Part shown: piece after piece, positions 10,509 through 21,784 of the stretch | Layout of the letters: every line of letters starts with the position of its first letter | Position numbering within the stretch: position 1 is the stretch's first letter | Made by a program: the position numbers and the translations under genes | The notes under the pieces: model-generated | Databases searched by the model: none | Told to the model about the DNA's origin: nothing | What the model saw: the letters and a program-made list of their open reading frames with translations, nothing else | Assembly: GCA_028274465.1 (NCBI GenBank) | Contig: CM051457.1 | Location: 35,142,160 to 35,206,159 of the forward strand | DNA length: 64,000 nucleotides | Direction: 5' to 3' | Origin: Plantago ovata | Taxonomy: Eukaryota; Streptophyta; Magnoliopsida; Lamiales; Plantaginaceae

Positions 10509-11381
10509 TGAAAGAATGTAGCATCGATATAACTTGCTTTAGATACAAATTACCAGCCAGTCGGTCCAAGATTGACTACGGGGTTCAGTAAACACCTACG
10601 TCAACCTCTACATGTATTGACATCAACCTGCAGATTAACAAACACATATAATATATGGAAGTTAAAGCACATCGGAATATAAAGAAGAACATGTGTTTGA
10701 AACTTTTCAAGCATCTTTTGTAAGCTTGCTTGATGCCCAGTCAAGGGAGAAAATCAACTAAGAAAGAACTTGTTCGTACAACGCTGTATACTCTCAATTT
10801 CTATCTTAGTAAAAAAACACTAGTCACCTATAAGACGATATAGAATACCCTTCTATCTATTCTATCTTCAATACGCTGTTAGAGAAGTCTAGAATATAAA
10901 CTAGTGTAAAAGACACAACGAACTAAATAATAAAACCTATAACTATGTGAAACTCGATTGCCTTGCTCTCTATGTCATATTCTATTGTTTGTCGATGCTT
11001 TGCTTATATAGAGGTGGAAAGCCTTGATCGACTTTTATCAGGAAACACGCTTGAATGAATCTGGACATGAATTGGTAATAATCTTCTAGTAGGAATCGAT
11101 TTCCTCTTCAGAGACTCCTTTTCCTTCTATGACTTAGATTCCTTTTAGAGTCCTTCTTGAACAAGTCTTCTTCCTTCTTTAAGCCTTCTTGTAATTCGAC
11201 AATTCCCATGTATAAATCAACTTCCTGTACAAGACAACAACTACAACTATGGAATAGTTATTGTGTTAGAATAGGTAAAACTAAATAAAAGCGGCTAAGT
11301 GCTCTGTTTTCAGAATTCAGGGGTTAAGTGAACCTATAGGTAAACACCAATGTCAACTTCCTTGAAATAGTGACACTTACA
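10509..11381 (-). repeat. 5' LTR of the truncated Copia element
   Basis: On the minus strand it begins TGTAAGTGTCAC and ends CTACATTCTTTCA, 873 bp. It is homologous to the solo LTR at 1444-2310, with scattered substitutions and small indels. A TATA-like box (CTTATATAGAGG, read on the minus strand near 11007-10995) is conserved between the two. No second LTR in the same orientation exists in the window. Confidence 0.9.
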
Positions 11382-11851
11382 ATATCTTTAATAAGGATGG
11401 CCTTTTGTCGTTCAACGTGGAGAAGAAGTGGAAAGAGAAATTATATTCAGAGAAATTATCAGAACAGAAAGAGACTTAATATGAATAATGATGGACTAGA
11501 TTTTGAATAAACAGAAAGTTCAGGGGTTCAATAGAAAACTTGAAAGAAAAGCAAAGTATATAAGAGATCTCATAAGAAAATTGGTGGTCGATTGCAAATA
11601 AAGAAAAGGAGGACCTTAGCGAGAAAAGGTGACAAGTCGTATGGTGTGATAGTCTGATAGACCAGCTACACCACTACACCAGAACATAAATCGTACCAAA
11701 TTTGTATATGTTGGTACTGTTAGGGCTTAGGGTTCTTGTCCTACTATCAAATTGAACGGATGGATTCAAAGATGTTGAAGATGAGATTTTAGGACTTCCT
11801 CAGCTTATTAACATTCCCAGATATTTGTTAGCCTAATTGTTTCTTGTTCTA
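11382..11851. other. Flanking DNA left of the nested gypsy element
   Basis: No gene or transposon end recognised. It ends in TTCTA (11847-11851), which pairs with TTCTC at 62894-62898 as the imperfect TSD of the outer element T. This DNA and that right of 62893 were contiguous before insertion. Confidence 0.5.
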
Positions 11852-12027
11852 TGTTAATGTTGAAATATGTCTGATTCGCTGTACGAACCAAGAGACGACT
11901 TAGCTTGACACAAGTCTGACGTTTAGGGCACATATGTCCGACACATGAGCCCTAGTCCGACTAATAAGATGACTCTCAGATAAGTTCTACTCGGAACCGT
12001 TGTCCGACATACTCCACGAGTAGTATG
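11852..12027 (+). repeat. 5' LTR of T, first part
   Basis: It matches the beginning of the 3' LTR (62030 onward). The copy is split by element A after GAGTAGTATG; the last five bases GTATG (12023-12027) are the TSD of A. It holds several copies of the string GTCCGAC. Confidence 0.95.
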
Positions 12028-13315
12028 TGATGAACCGAAATTTGTCATACTCAATTAATCAAATAAATTTATTTTTAGCCAAAGGCAATTCACAACTACA
12101 ACGAAAACCGTAGTGTAGCAGTAAAATAACCTCGAGTGTCGATCTCTAATGACTATAACTAGCTTTATCTAATTTAACTTAAACTATAAACTCAACAAAC
12201 GACTTAGCACAGATTTTCTTATCAATAATAATGGAAGTTAGTGATAGTATGATCATTCAAAGCATCAGGTTAATAATCATGCATGAAGTAGCGGATAGCC
12301 CGGGTCCAGCTCGAGTCGACACATTCTTGTGAGTCCGCCCAAAGCCCTCTCTTCTTCTACTTTTCAGCTGAGCCACTTTTCCGCCGATCGTTTTGCATAG
12401 AAATCTAAGATCATGAATTGTCCAATGTGTTCCGTTCAATTCAACACTACGAAGATAGAGGGCTTAGATAGATCAAAGAAATAAAGCAATAACTCAAGTC
12501 TGATTCGCGTTACAGCCATCATGCATAATTAAGAACCCTAGCTAAGAAATCACATACTATCACCAACGATAGATTTAGCTACTCATAGATGAATTGCAAT
12601 CAACAGAAATCAAAGCAAGATTGAATGAAAACATGTTGAAAGAAATAAATATAAATAGAAAAATCGTGAGATACAATGTTACCGACGAAGGTTGTCAATC
12701 TCCGAAGAATTGCGAACTCACAAGCAAGATAATCCTCCAAATTGATAAGAAAAATAGTCTCCTATGCTAAGAATTCCCAGAACAGGCTCTGGAGAATTCC
12801 TATCTAAAACTGATGTGAAAAGTATGAAAAAAGGTCTAAAGAAGTCTGAAAAACGTAGAAACAGATGCAACTATATATAGGAGTTCGGAAGGCGTGGGGC
12901 GAATCGCCCCAGACACTGGGCGAACCGTCTGGTGTGGGGCGAACTGCCCCACATCCCGAGCGAACCGCCCGGGAACTCCCGTCGGTGGAGACGCGTTTTT
13001 GGTCTTCTTTTCCTTTCGGACTCGGATTTTTGCCTTCTAGTGACCTTTAAGCCTTGAAACTCGACCCCTAGTCCTCAAATCTCATCCGGAACCTTCTAGC
13101 TACTCCACGAATGTCCTCGGAACACCGATTCTTCGTTCTCTTCAATATAATTGCCCGGAAAATCACGTTTTTCACCTAAAACCTGAAAAATGCTAAGAAA
13201 AGGGAAACGTGACACTATTCTAATAAAATGCACTATAATATATCTAAATTAACATAGATGATAGCTAAATTGGTGAAACAAGACTCGAATGAAAGTGTAA
13301 AATACACGTTCATCA
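12028..13315 (-). repeat. 3' LTR of element A
   Basis: 1288 bp. It matches 20600-21784 except for about 94 additional bases (12291-12384) and one additional palindromic GC module. TATA box CTATATATAG at 12871-12880. Confidence 0.95.
12896..12973 (-). repeat. GC palindrome array, A 3' LTR, four modules
   Basis: Modules GGGGCGAATCGCCCC, GGGCGAACCGTC, GGGGCGAACTGCCCC and GAGCGAACCGCCCGGG follow each other at spacings of about 20 bp. On the sense (minus) strand they lie just upstream of the TATA box. The A 5' LTR has three modules. Confidence 0.9.
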
Positions 13316-13331
13316 AACTCTCCAAACCGAA
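13316..13331 (-). other. Polypurine tract of element A
   Basis: The sense strand reads CGGTTTGGAGAGTT directly before the 3' LTR; B, C and D have the purer GGTTTGGGGAGTT at the same place. This is the expected plus-strand priming site. Confidence 0.65.
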
Positions 13332-13916
13332 CCTTTGCTTGTCCTCAAGCAACTAAGCTAGACTCTAATGCAAAAAACGATGCAACACAAAAAATGGAGT
13401 CTCATGCCAAATGAAATTAACTAATATATTGAATCTATCAAAAACTTATGAACAAAGACCATACAAATCATAACATGGATATTGGTTGAAGAATGCCTCG
13501 ATTGACTCATACACATTCACATATGCACTATGTTAAACAAGATAGTCTCTCGTAACATTCTCTTCCTGGACCTAGTCAGTGACGACGTAATGAAACATGT
13601 TAAAATACGAATGGTTGTCCCGTGCCTATGAAACTGAGGACTTACTGCTGTTCACCAAGTTAAGACTTTTCCTCAAAGAGGTCGAACCAATACTGGCTCT
13701 TATCAAACGAAGGAGGGTTCCCTAAAAAAGATAACACTCCCCTATTCTACCCATCTCTCAAGCAAAGCCTTAAACTATTCACCACTTCCTGAATGGCAGG
13801 ACGAGGGTGGTCTAGAATAGATGAAACTCAAACAATCAAAAGCCAAAAAATTACAACGAAATTACGAACATTACAAGAGTTGAAAAACGAGACGAGCACT
13901 TTGCTAAACTGTTTTG

Positions 13917-14040
13917 TGGATTTCTTTGGACCCTTCTTTGCTTTTTTGGGGTCTTTTATTTCTTTTTTTTTTCTTTTTTTCTTTCCAGATTTTTTTTCTT
14001 TTTCCTGGAATTTTTTCTTCTTTTTTTCTTTTTTTTTATA
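13917..14040 (-). repeat. Long sense-strand purine tract, element A
   Basis: About 120 bases almost purely T and C on the plus strand, hence A and G on the sense strand. The same tract, in differing lengths, occurs in B (about 29848-29970), C (about 36085-36226) and D (about 39775-39918), always next to GCCAGCAGTAGCA (plus strand). Confidence 0.85.
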
Positions 14041-14095
14041 GCCAGCAGTAGCACAACGAAAAAGAAATTACAATGACACGCAAACGGCCTTCCCA

Positions 14096-14117
14096 AACCT
14101 ATTCGAAAGAATAGGTT
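14096..14117 (-). repeat. Conserved hairpin 1 of element A
   Basis: AACCTATTC-GAAA-GAATAGGTT on the plus strand: a perfect 9-bp stem and 4-nt loop. Confidence 0.9.
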
Positions 14118-14209
14118 GAGGCTCAAACTTTACGAAAAAGGAAAACAAACTCACAACACACACTTAAAAATCGAAAAACAAGTCTAATGAAAGCGTAACC
14201 CCCTCTCCA

Positions 14210-14231
14210 AACCTATTCGAAAGAATAGGTT
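14210..14231 (-). repeat. Conserved hairpin 2 of element A
   Basis: Second copy of the 9-bp stem AACCTATTC / GAATAGGTT with loop GAAA, 114 bases from hairpin 1. Confidence 0.9.
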
Positions 14232-14931
14232 GCAAACAAAGGATCACACAATCTCACACTAACTCCTTCCTAGGCATTTAGCAATCTCAAAGCAAGGTGA
14301 AGACTTGTTGCCTCTTAGGTACATAATTACTCGGGAAAACAACCATAAGATCCTAACATGCATCATCCTATTATAAAGACCTTCGTGAACTGCAGTAGAG
14401 AAAACACCACTAAGTGATGTCGAGACTACCAAGTTTAACTAAGTGCAAATATAAATGTGACAAGCCAAGCGAGAAAAACCCCAAACAATATTCATAGAGA
14501 TGAACATATGGTTAAGGTCATAACTAGTTAATCTACCCAATAAAAAAGTTCAAAAAATTTGGCAATAAACTCCACATAAAACATGCAAGACTAGACTAGG
14601 ATGAATGTAGTGTATGCAACTAAATACTAAGAAAGCGATAAACGTGCAAATGCTAATGCAAACAAAAGGTTTCACGAGTAATCATAAGCAAAACAAGTAT
14701 AGGAATACCCAGCGATAACCCCCCCCCCCAAACCTGAACGTCGTCGCTCGTCCCGAACGTCGAAAGTGGATTAGAAGGTGAAAGCTATCTTGTATATGTG
14801 ACCTATATTACTCAATCAAACTCGTGAGAAAACAAAACGGACGATAAACGAGGTAAAAAGATCGATAATTTAGCATAATAGGAGAAAATCGGGTTTCCGA
14901 ACGAAAATCTGGATCTCCGGGTTTACTGGAT

Positions 14932-15066
14932 GCCCGGGGCGAACCGACCCACGTGGGAGGAGATTCGCTTGGGGCTTCCAGTAAACCCCAGGTTCCCTGG
15001 TCGTGCCAGGCGAATCGCCCCACGTGGGGGGCGGTTTGCCCGGTACCTCCAGACTCCTGGAGGTGT
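14932..15066 (-). repeat. GC palindrome array in the 3' untranslated region of A
   Basis: Contains CGGGGCGAACCGACCC, GAGATTCGCTTGG, AGGCGAATCGCCCC and GGGCGGTTTGCCCGG with CACGTGGG between. It starts about 110 bases after the integrase stop and is flanked by CCAGACTCCTGG-type short palindromes. Confidence 0.85.
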
Positions 15067-15176
15067 CGGTTCCCCTCCTAAAATGCTAAATTATTATCTA
15101 GAGACCTATTTTATCACCAAAAACATACGAAAATATAAAATACAACACAATGATATGCTCAAAACGACAAAACACA

Positions 15177-16130
15177 CTAACCTTCAGTAGAGGCGGAAAG
15201 GGTAAGCTCAAGATGATCAACCTCCCTTTGATCACTAGATATCTCAAAGTATGGCTTCACTCGTTGACCATTCACCTTGAAAGTATTTCCCGTCTTCGGA
15301 TCAAAGAGTTCTACAGCTCCATGGGGAGCAACTTTGATAATTTCGTATGGTCCATCCCAACGAGTACGGAGCTTTCCAGGAAATAGTCGAAGGCGAGAAT
15401 TAAATACCAAAGCATTTTGCCCAGGAATCAGTTCCTTACGTACTATACCATGATCATGATACTTCTTAGTACGTTCTTTGTAGATCTTGACATTTTCATA
15501 AGCACCTAGGCGTAATTCATCAAGCTCATCGAGTTGCAACAACCGTTCTACGCCAGCTTTTCCCATATCAAGATTGAGTGCTTTGATAGCCCAATACGCC
15601 TTGTGTTCCAATTCTACGGGAAGATGGCATGCTTTCCATACAGAAGTCTGTACGGAGTGGTTCCAATCATCGTTTTGTAGCTAGTCCTGTATGCCCAAAG
15701 TGCATCATTCAATTTTCCTGCCCAATCTTTCCTGCTAGGCTTCACTACTCGCTCCAGAATCTTCTTAATTTGACGGTTGCTAACTTCAACTTGTCCCGAA
15801 GTCTGTGGGTGATATGGCGTAGCAACACTATGGTGGACATTGTATCTCTTAAGAAGAGAGGCAAAGGTTCTATTGACTAAGTGCGAACCTCCATCACTGA
15901 TGATTGTCCTAGGACACCCAAATCTAGAAAATATCACATCCTTCAAGAACTTCATAACAACCGCGCCGTCATTCGTTTTGTGGGAATTGCCTCCACCCAC
16001 TTAGTCACATAATCCACCGCAACAAGAATGTATCCATAACCTCCACTTGATGGAAATGGTCCCATAAAATCAATGCCCCATACGTCGAAAGGTTCGACCA
16101 CTAGATTCCCTTGAAGGGGCATTTTGTCTT
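15177..16130 (-). pseudogene. A integrase, core and C-terminal region, broken
   Basis: Sense sequence from about 16085 encodes [19 protein letters not shown] (first catalytic Asp), then [14 protein letters not shown] frameshift near 15985 shifts reading to the frame with [17 protein letters not shown] (second Asp) and [13 protein letters not shown] (Glu). [16 protein letters not shown] marks the end of the core. Another frame change near 15612 leads to the C-terminal domain (ELIPGQNALVFNSRLRLFPG, RWDGPYEIIKV), with a stop at 15177 that is probably the true end of pol. Confidence 0.85.
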
Positions 16131-17940
16131 TCTTGCCAATATTGCCACCTCGTTGACATGGGTCGCAATTTTCACAAAAGTTCGAGCATCTCGGTGCACT
16201 GTTGGCCAGAAAAATCCTGCTTGTAGTACTTTGCGAGCTGTTTTTAAGCTACTATAGTGTCCTCCACAATGAAGCTCATGGCAATGACTCAACACACTTT
16301 GTTGCTCTTCTTGTGGCACGCATCTCCTCAGAATTCCAACAGCTCCTTCTTTGAAAAGATGCGGATCATCCCATATGAAAGACCTGCAACGCTTGGCAAG
16401 AGCTCTCTTGTCGGAGGCTGAAAAATTAGTTGGGCTAATACTCATAGCTAAATAGTTCACAATATCAGCATACCATGGTTCTTCATTAACCTTCATTAAC
16501 TGCTCATCGGGGAGATACTCATTAATAGGTATCGAATCAATAGGGATATTTGGTATTCTAGACAAATGATCATCTACCAAATTCTCCCTACCAGCTCTAT
16601 CCACTATGGTTAAATCAAAATCTTGTAGCAATAGGACCCAACGGATTAATCTAGACTTAGAATCTTGCTTAGCTATTAAATGTCTCAAAGCAGCATGATC
16701 AGTATGGACATTCACTGGATGACCAATCAAATAAGACCTAAACTTTTGTAAAGCAAAAACAACAACTAAAAATTCATTTTCAGTAGTTGTATAATTAACT
16801 TGTGCGGAGTCTAGAGTCTTACTAACATAATAAATCACACGATACTGCTTATCAACTTTTTGGCATAAAACAACACCCATAGCAAAATTCGAAGCATCAC
16901 ACATAATCTCAAAAGGAAGATTCCAATCTGGTGGCACAACAATGGGAGTAGAAACAAGCTTTTCCTTAAGGGTATTAAAAGCAACAAGGCACTCATTAGA
17001 AAAATGGAAAACCACATCTTTTGCAAGCAAGCTACTTAATGGTTTAGCAATTTTTGAAAAATTCTTAATAAACCTCCTATGAAACCCTACATGACCAAGA
17101 AAAGACTGCAATTCTTTCATACAAGTAGGTGGGGGAAGTTTTTCAATGATTTCGATCTTTGCCTTGTCTACCTCAATACCTCTTTCAGAAACTACATGTC
17201 CTAGAACAATGCCTTCCCTAACCATGTAATGACTTTTCTCCCAGCTTAAAGTTAAATTGCATTCAATGCACCTTTTCAAAACAAGATCTAATCTATGCAA
17301 GCATTCATCAAACGAATCACCGAAAAGAGAAAATTCATCCATGAAAACTTCAACAAACTTAGTTACCATATCAGAGAAAACAGAAAGCATGCACCTTTGG
17401 AAAGTGGCGGGGGCGTTACATAGCCCAAACGGCATCCTGCTATAGGCAAATGTCCCGAATGGGCAAGTGAATGTCGTCTTCTCTTGATCCTCCGGTGCAA
17501 TCGGAATCTGGTAGAAACCTGACAAACCATCAAGAAAACAATAGAATTTCCGCCCCACAAGGCGGTTTAGCATGTCATCTATAAATGGCAAAGGGAAGTT
17601 GTCTTTCTTAGTGGCGGCATTTAATCTTCTATAGTCAATGCACATCCGCCATCCAGTGGTTTTCCTAACCGGTACTAACTCTCCCTTCTCATTCTCTTCT
17701 ACCGTGACCCTTGATTTTTTAGGAACTACATGAACAGGGCTCACCCATCGACTATCAAGAATGGGGTAAATCATATTGGCATCTAGCAACTTGATTACTT
17801 CTTTCTTTACCACCTCTTGCATGGCCGGATTTATCCTACGCTGGGGTTTCCTAACGGGTTTGGCATATTGTTCTAGAGTGATGTTGTGCACACACCGAGT
17901 AGGGCTAATTCCCTTGATATCACTAATCCCCCATCCTATA
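16101..17940 (-). pseudogene. A reverse transcriptase, RNase H and integrase zinc region
   Basis: One frame stays open for 596 codons. RT motifs: [34 protein letters not shown] and [15 protein letters not shown]. The catalytic box reads [10 protein letters not shown]: the second Asp of the expected MDD is Glu, which should impair or abolish activity. RNase H shows [20 protein letters not shown] and [11 protein letters not shown]. The integrase zinc region begins [20 protein letters not shown]; a frameshift at about 16175 replaces the expected C-x2-C (CDPCQR in another frame). RT-style sequence ([19 protein letters not shown]) continues upstream of the first Met, up to the TGA at 17955. Confidence 0.9.
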
Positions 17941-17954
17941 GCTGCAGAGTTTTC

Positions 17955-18932
17955 TCACAAAATTTCAATTAGCCTACTTTCTTCATCGTTGGAAAGATGC
18001 GAGGAGACTATCACAGGCTTTTTCTGATTTTCTCCTAAGTAGACATACTTGAGGTGTGCAGGGAGTGGCTTTAATTCTAAGCTAGGCTCTTCAGGAAATT
18101 TACTTTCTTCCTCTTCTTCATCTAAGGGTTCAAGCACTTCTTCTTCTACGGGAATTTCTGGGGTGCTATCCATTGTTTCAACTAATTCCCTTGCTTCTTC
18201 GGTCATGTAACACGTCTCAGCCTGCATGGTTAGTGCCTCCTCAAGAGGTTCACGATCATCATAGCAATGATGAAATTCAGAAATCACAGAATCATAGCAA
18301 TCGACAAAATTTAATTCTTCTACGACTTCCTTATCTCCTATGCTACATCCTACCAATTCAACTTTCTCACCCATTACCTCCATGGAGATTTTCTTGCCTT
18401 TGAGTTCAAGGCATGTGTTGGTAGTTGCCATGAATGGTCTCCCAAGTAGTACCACGTGTTCGCGAATATGGCTCTTTCCCTCGTCTGCAGACTTCATTAC
18501 CACAAAATCAGCTGGAATTATCAATTTGTCCACTTTCACAAGGATATCTTCTATTATCCCAACTGGCCTCTTCACACTTTGGTCCGCCATTTGGACAACC
18601 ATATCAGTTGGTGTCAATTCACCGAGATCCAGGGCCTGGTATACTGAATAGGGCATTAAGTTAATGCTAGCCCCCAAGTCAAGCATAGCCTTCGTGGTTC
18701 GACCATTCCCCAAAGCGATGTTGATGATGAAACTTCCAGGATCTCTTTTCTTCACGGGTAACCCAGCAATTGAATTGACCGTCTCAACCCCATTAACTTC
18801 CTTTCCTGAAGTAACCCTTTTGTTATTCTTCATCTCACGAAAGAATTTCGTATAAGCCGGAATGTTTTGGATTAACTCCAAGAGAGGCACATTAACTTCA
18901 ACTTTTGAGAGGCGTTGAAATAGAGGTGACTC
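17955..18932 (-). pseudogene. A aspartic protease and linker to RT
   Basis: The protease has the Athila signature: DPGSFIINIALG, catalytic AMLDLGASINLMP (Asp-Leu-Gly-Ala-Ser), GIIEDILVKVDKLIIPADF and LLGRPFMATT. An acidic linker (about 18220-18060) leads to RT. The frame ends in TGA at 17955-17957 after RLIEIL; homologous sequence continues past it in the same frame, so this is a single nonsense mutation, compatible with CGA to TGA. An upstream stop near 18931 separates it from the end of gag. Confidence 0.9.
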
Positions 18933-20340
18933 TTAAATATCCTTCTTGGCTGGCTTGATCCGACTTGGGAATGGCACATGTGGTCTCGGGGGCACATATG
19001 GATTAGAAGATTTGTGAAGTACTACTGGCGTAGGAGTTCCCCCTTCGACCTCATCATCAACCATATATTCCTCAGATGGTCTTGGTTCATCATCCTTCTC
19101 TTGAGGTTCTTTGGAACTTTCACTAACTTCTTGTTTTGTGCTTGGTCCTGCATTGTTGGTCCCAGAAGATTCGATACGTTTAGGACGCACGAAGTTAGGA
19201 AGTTTGGTCATCTTTCCTCCACGAAGTAGTAGATTCACTTCTCCGTACTCAGGTTCCTCAATAGTAATAGTTGGAAGTGGCTTGGGATCGATGAAATCAG
19301 CTTCAGGTGTCGAAACAGGAGAGCTGGGGTCGTCCAGCTCCCTGGAGCTGGGGGGCGATTAGCCCCCTGCCCTGAGCGATTCGCCTGGGGCGAGCCAGAT
19401 CGCCCCCAGCTCTCTGCCTGTGGGGGGCGATTCTCCCCCCACGCTGGGCGGTTCGCCCCCACCTCCAGGTGGGCGTCTTCGTCTAAAATCTTCTCTCCTT
19501 CAAGTTGATGAACCTCCTCTGCTTTTCACACCTCAACAAGCTAAATTCCTCTATAAGTTGCTCAGTTACTTCGACTGCTTCAAAAGCCTTTTCGATGCGA
19601 AGATTGTTTTCAACTTGTCCTGCGTATGCTATCTCAAAAACATTCTCAATGGCCTTAATCCCCGCGTAAAACGCAAGTTCATCCTCCTCATTGATATCTT
19701 CGTCTTCAGAATATCCTTCATATAAGCCTTTAGTTTCGCCCCGATTTGAACTCCCATTGGTGACTAGACTCGATATTAGCCTCTCAGATTGTGCAGAACC
19801 ACTGGCGTACATTTGAAAGGCCTTCTGTGCCTCTTCAACTGTACATTCTTCTAATCCTCCACACATCCCATCCACTTGAAGCCTAACATTATCACGTAGA
19901 CCACCAACAAAATACCAAATCAGCTCTCCGTCGTCGAAACGGTGATGGGGGCACTCACGTTTATACAACTCAAAATGTTCGTAGGTGTCACAGAACCGCT
20001 CATACTCTCCTTGCTTGAATTGTTCGATCCGACTCCGCAAGGCAATCGTGTCATGGTAACGCATAAAACGCGCCAAGAACTCCTCTACTACTTGGCCCTA
20101 GGTTCTCAGTGATCCTGGTGCTAACCTTGCCATCAAAATTCTCGATTCATATCCCAGAGCAAAAGAAAATAATTTCCTGCATAATTGGTCCTCGGTGAAC
20201 CCCTTTGCTGGAAATTTTGATATTTCTTCCTCATAGGATCTGATGAAACTTAACGGATTCATCCCCACTCCATCTTCGAACCTCGGTATCCTTCTCACTA
20301 CAGAACTTGTTACCTCATACCCTGATAACTCTTTTTCCAA
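18933..20340 (-). pseudogene. A gag, broken
   Basis: Start MEKELSGYEVTSSVV at 20340. The gag core is LFSFALGYESRILMARLAPG, SLRT, then an in-frame TAG (20098-20100), then GQVVEEFLARFMRYHD and CPHHRFDDGELIWYFVGGL. The frame stops at 19483. The C-terminal part (19238-18933) has LPNFVRPKRIESSGT, an acidic stretch and PYVPPRPHVPFPSR, typical of the Athila gag-protease junction. Between the two parts sits a GC palindrome array (19320-19470), so coding sequence is interrupted by it. No zinc knuckle is visible. Confidence 0.8.
19320..19470 (-). repeat. GC palindrome array between gag and protease of A
   Basis: Contains GGAGCTGGGGTCGTCCAGCTCC, GGGGGCGATTAGCCCCC, GAGCGATTCGCC, GGGGGGCGATTCTCCCCCC and GGGCGGTTCGCCC. 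It is the only array in this window that lies inside what should be coding sequence. Confidence 0.85.
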
Positions 20341-20578
20341 GTATAGCTGACCGTTTCTTGACTTGCGAGAATGTAGGTGTCAAGCGAGCTTTTAAGGTCG
20401 TCATACCTGGAAATCTGGAACAGGAGTAACTCAAAACTGAAAATTAGTCTCGTTAGAAGTCTCGAAAATCAAGAAAATTTCTGGAATTCACCTATAAAAT
20501 TGAAAAAGACTAATACTACTAAGACTAGGAATTGAATGCTGAAAATATATAAAAGCTAAACAGAAAAAAGGAGTATAG

Positions 20579-20596
20579 TCCCCGGCAGCGGCGCCA
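20579..20596 (-). other. Primer-binding site of element A
   Basis: Sense TGGCGCCGCTGCCGGGGA, three bases after the LTR. It matches the Asp-tRNA-type site used by Athila elements with one likely difference (GCTGCC versus GTTGCC as in B). Confidence 0.85.
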
Positions 20597-20599
20597 ATT

Positions 20600-21784
20600 T
20601 GATGAACCGACGTTTGTCAGACTCAATTAATCAAATAAATTTGTTTTAGCCGAAGGCAATTCACAACTACAACGAAAACCGTAGTGTAGCAGTAAAATAA
20701 CCTCGAGTGTCGATCTCTAAGGACTATAACTAGCTTTATCTAATTTAACTTCAACTATAAACTCCACAAACGACTTAGCATAGATTTTCTTATCAATAAT
20801 AATGGAAGTTAGTGATAGTATGATCATTCAAAGCATCAGGTTAATAATCATAATCATGCATGAAGTACCCGATCGTTTTGCATAGAAATCTAAGATCATG
20901 AATTGTCCAATGTGTTCCGTTCAATTCAACACTACGAAGATAGAGGGCTTAGATAGATCAAAGAAATAAAGCAATAACTCAAGTCTGATTCGCGTTACAG
21001 CCATCATGCATAATTAAGAACCCTAGCTAAGAAATCACATATTATCACCAACGATAGATTTAGCTACTCATAGATGAATTGCAATCAACAGAAAACAAAG
21101 CAAGATTGAATGAAAACATGTTGAAAGAAATAAATATAAATAGAAAAATCGTGAGATACAATGTTACCGACGAAGGTTGTCAATCTCCGAAGAATTGCGA
21201 ACTCACAAGCAAGATAATCCTCCAAATTGAGAAGAAAAATAGTCTCCTATGCTAAAAATTCCCTGAACAGACTCTGGAGAATTCCTATCTAAAACTGATG
21301 TGAAAAGTATGAAAAAAGGTCTAAAGAAGTTTGAAAAACATAGAAACAGATGCAACTTTATATAGGAGTTCGGAAGGCGTGGGGCGAATCGCCCCAGACA
21401 CTGGGCGAACCGCCTGGTGTGGGGCGAACCGCCTCGCCCGGGAGCTCCCGTCGGTGGAGACGCGTTTTTGGTCTTCTTTTCCTTTTGGACTCGGATTTTG
21501 CCTTCTAGTGACCTTGATGCCTTGAAACTCGACCCCTAGACCACAAATCTCATCCGGAACCTTCTAGCTACTCCAACGAATGTCCTCGGAACACCGATTC
21601 TTCGTTCTCTTCAATATAATTGCCCGGAAAATCACGTTTTTCACCTAAAACCTGAAAAATGCTAAGAAAAGGGAAACGTGACACTATTCTAATAAAATGC
21701 ACTATAATATATCTAAATTAACATAGAGGATAGCTAAATTGGTGAAAAAAGACTCGAATGAAAGTGTAAAATACACGTTCATCA
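20600..21784 (-). repeat. 5' LTR of element A
   Basis: 1185 bp, ends TGATGAAC and GTTCATCA. TATA-like CTTTATATAGG (plus strand 21356-21366). GC palindrome array with three modules at 21381-21444. Confidence 0.95.
21381..21444 (-). repeat. GC palindrome array, A 5' LTR, three modules
   Basis: GGGGCGAATCGCCCC, GGGCGAACCGCC and GGGGCGAACCGCC, then a fused end CTCGCCCGGGAG. Compared with the 3' LTR, part of the third and fourth modules is lost. Confidence 0.9.

Larger units (their letters stand above)
6985..11381 (-). mobile_element. Truncated Copia element, Sire-like
   Basis: Order on the minus strand: 5' LTR (11381-10509), primer site, gag (10455 to about 8900), a Cys-rich segment, protease (around 8500), integrase (8117 to about 7160), then sequence loss. 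Protease before integrase and RT missing downstream is the Copia order. The protease motif WYFDSGCSRHMTG and the integrase sequence style point to the Sire/Maximus lineage (inference from family knowledge). RT, RNase H and the 3' LTR are absent. Multiple stops and frameshifts make it a dead copy. Confidence 0.8.
13332..15176 (-). other. 3' untranslated region of element A
   Basis: Non-coding, mostly homologous to the corresponding regions of B, C and D. It contains, in sense order from 15176, a GC palindrome array, a C run (14721-14730), two hairpins, a long purine tract and the polypurine tract. The envelope-like or extra ORF found in many Athila elements is absent. Confidence 0.8.
12028..21784 (-). 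mobile_element. Element A: Athila-like gypsy retrotransposon
   Basis: Inserted in the 5' LTR of T with perfect TSD GTATG. It runs from TGATGAAC to GTTCATCA. Minus-strand order: 5' LTR 21784-20600, primer site, gag, protease with DLGAS, RT, RNase H, integrase ending at 15177, an untranslated region with paired hairpins and purine tract, 3' LTR 13315-12028. Protease and RT style place it in the Athila group. It lacks the extra ORF present in B and D. Every gene contains damage. Confidence 0.92.

Noticed and set aside
1444..11381. The two Copia LTRs as the two ends of one element
   Set aside because: They are in opposite orientation, and the first has its own perfect TSD, so they are separate insertions.
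12295..12322. Cluster of CCCGGG, CTCGAG and GTCGAC resembling a cloning polylinker
   Set aside because: It lies inside natural LTR sequence with plant repeats on both sides; chance in a GC-rich segment is more likely than vector contamination, though long reads could confirm.
13793..14041. Phe-rich open frames over the T/C tracts (also at 29810, 36073, 39743)
   Set aside because: They are shadows of the purine tract on the sense strand and lie in the untranslated region.
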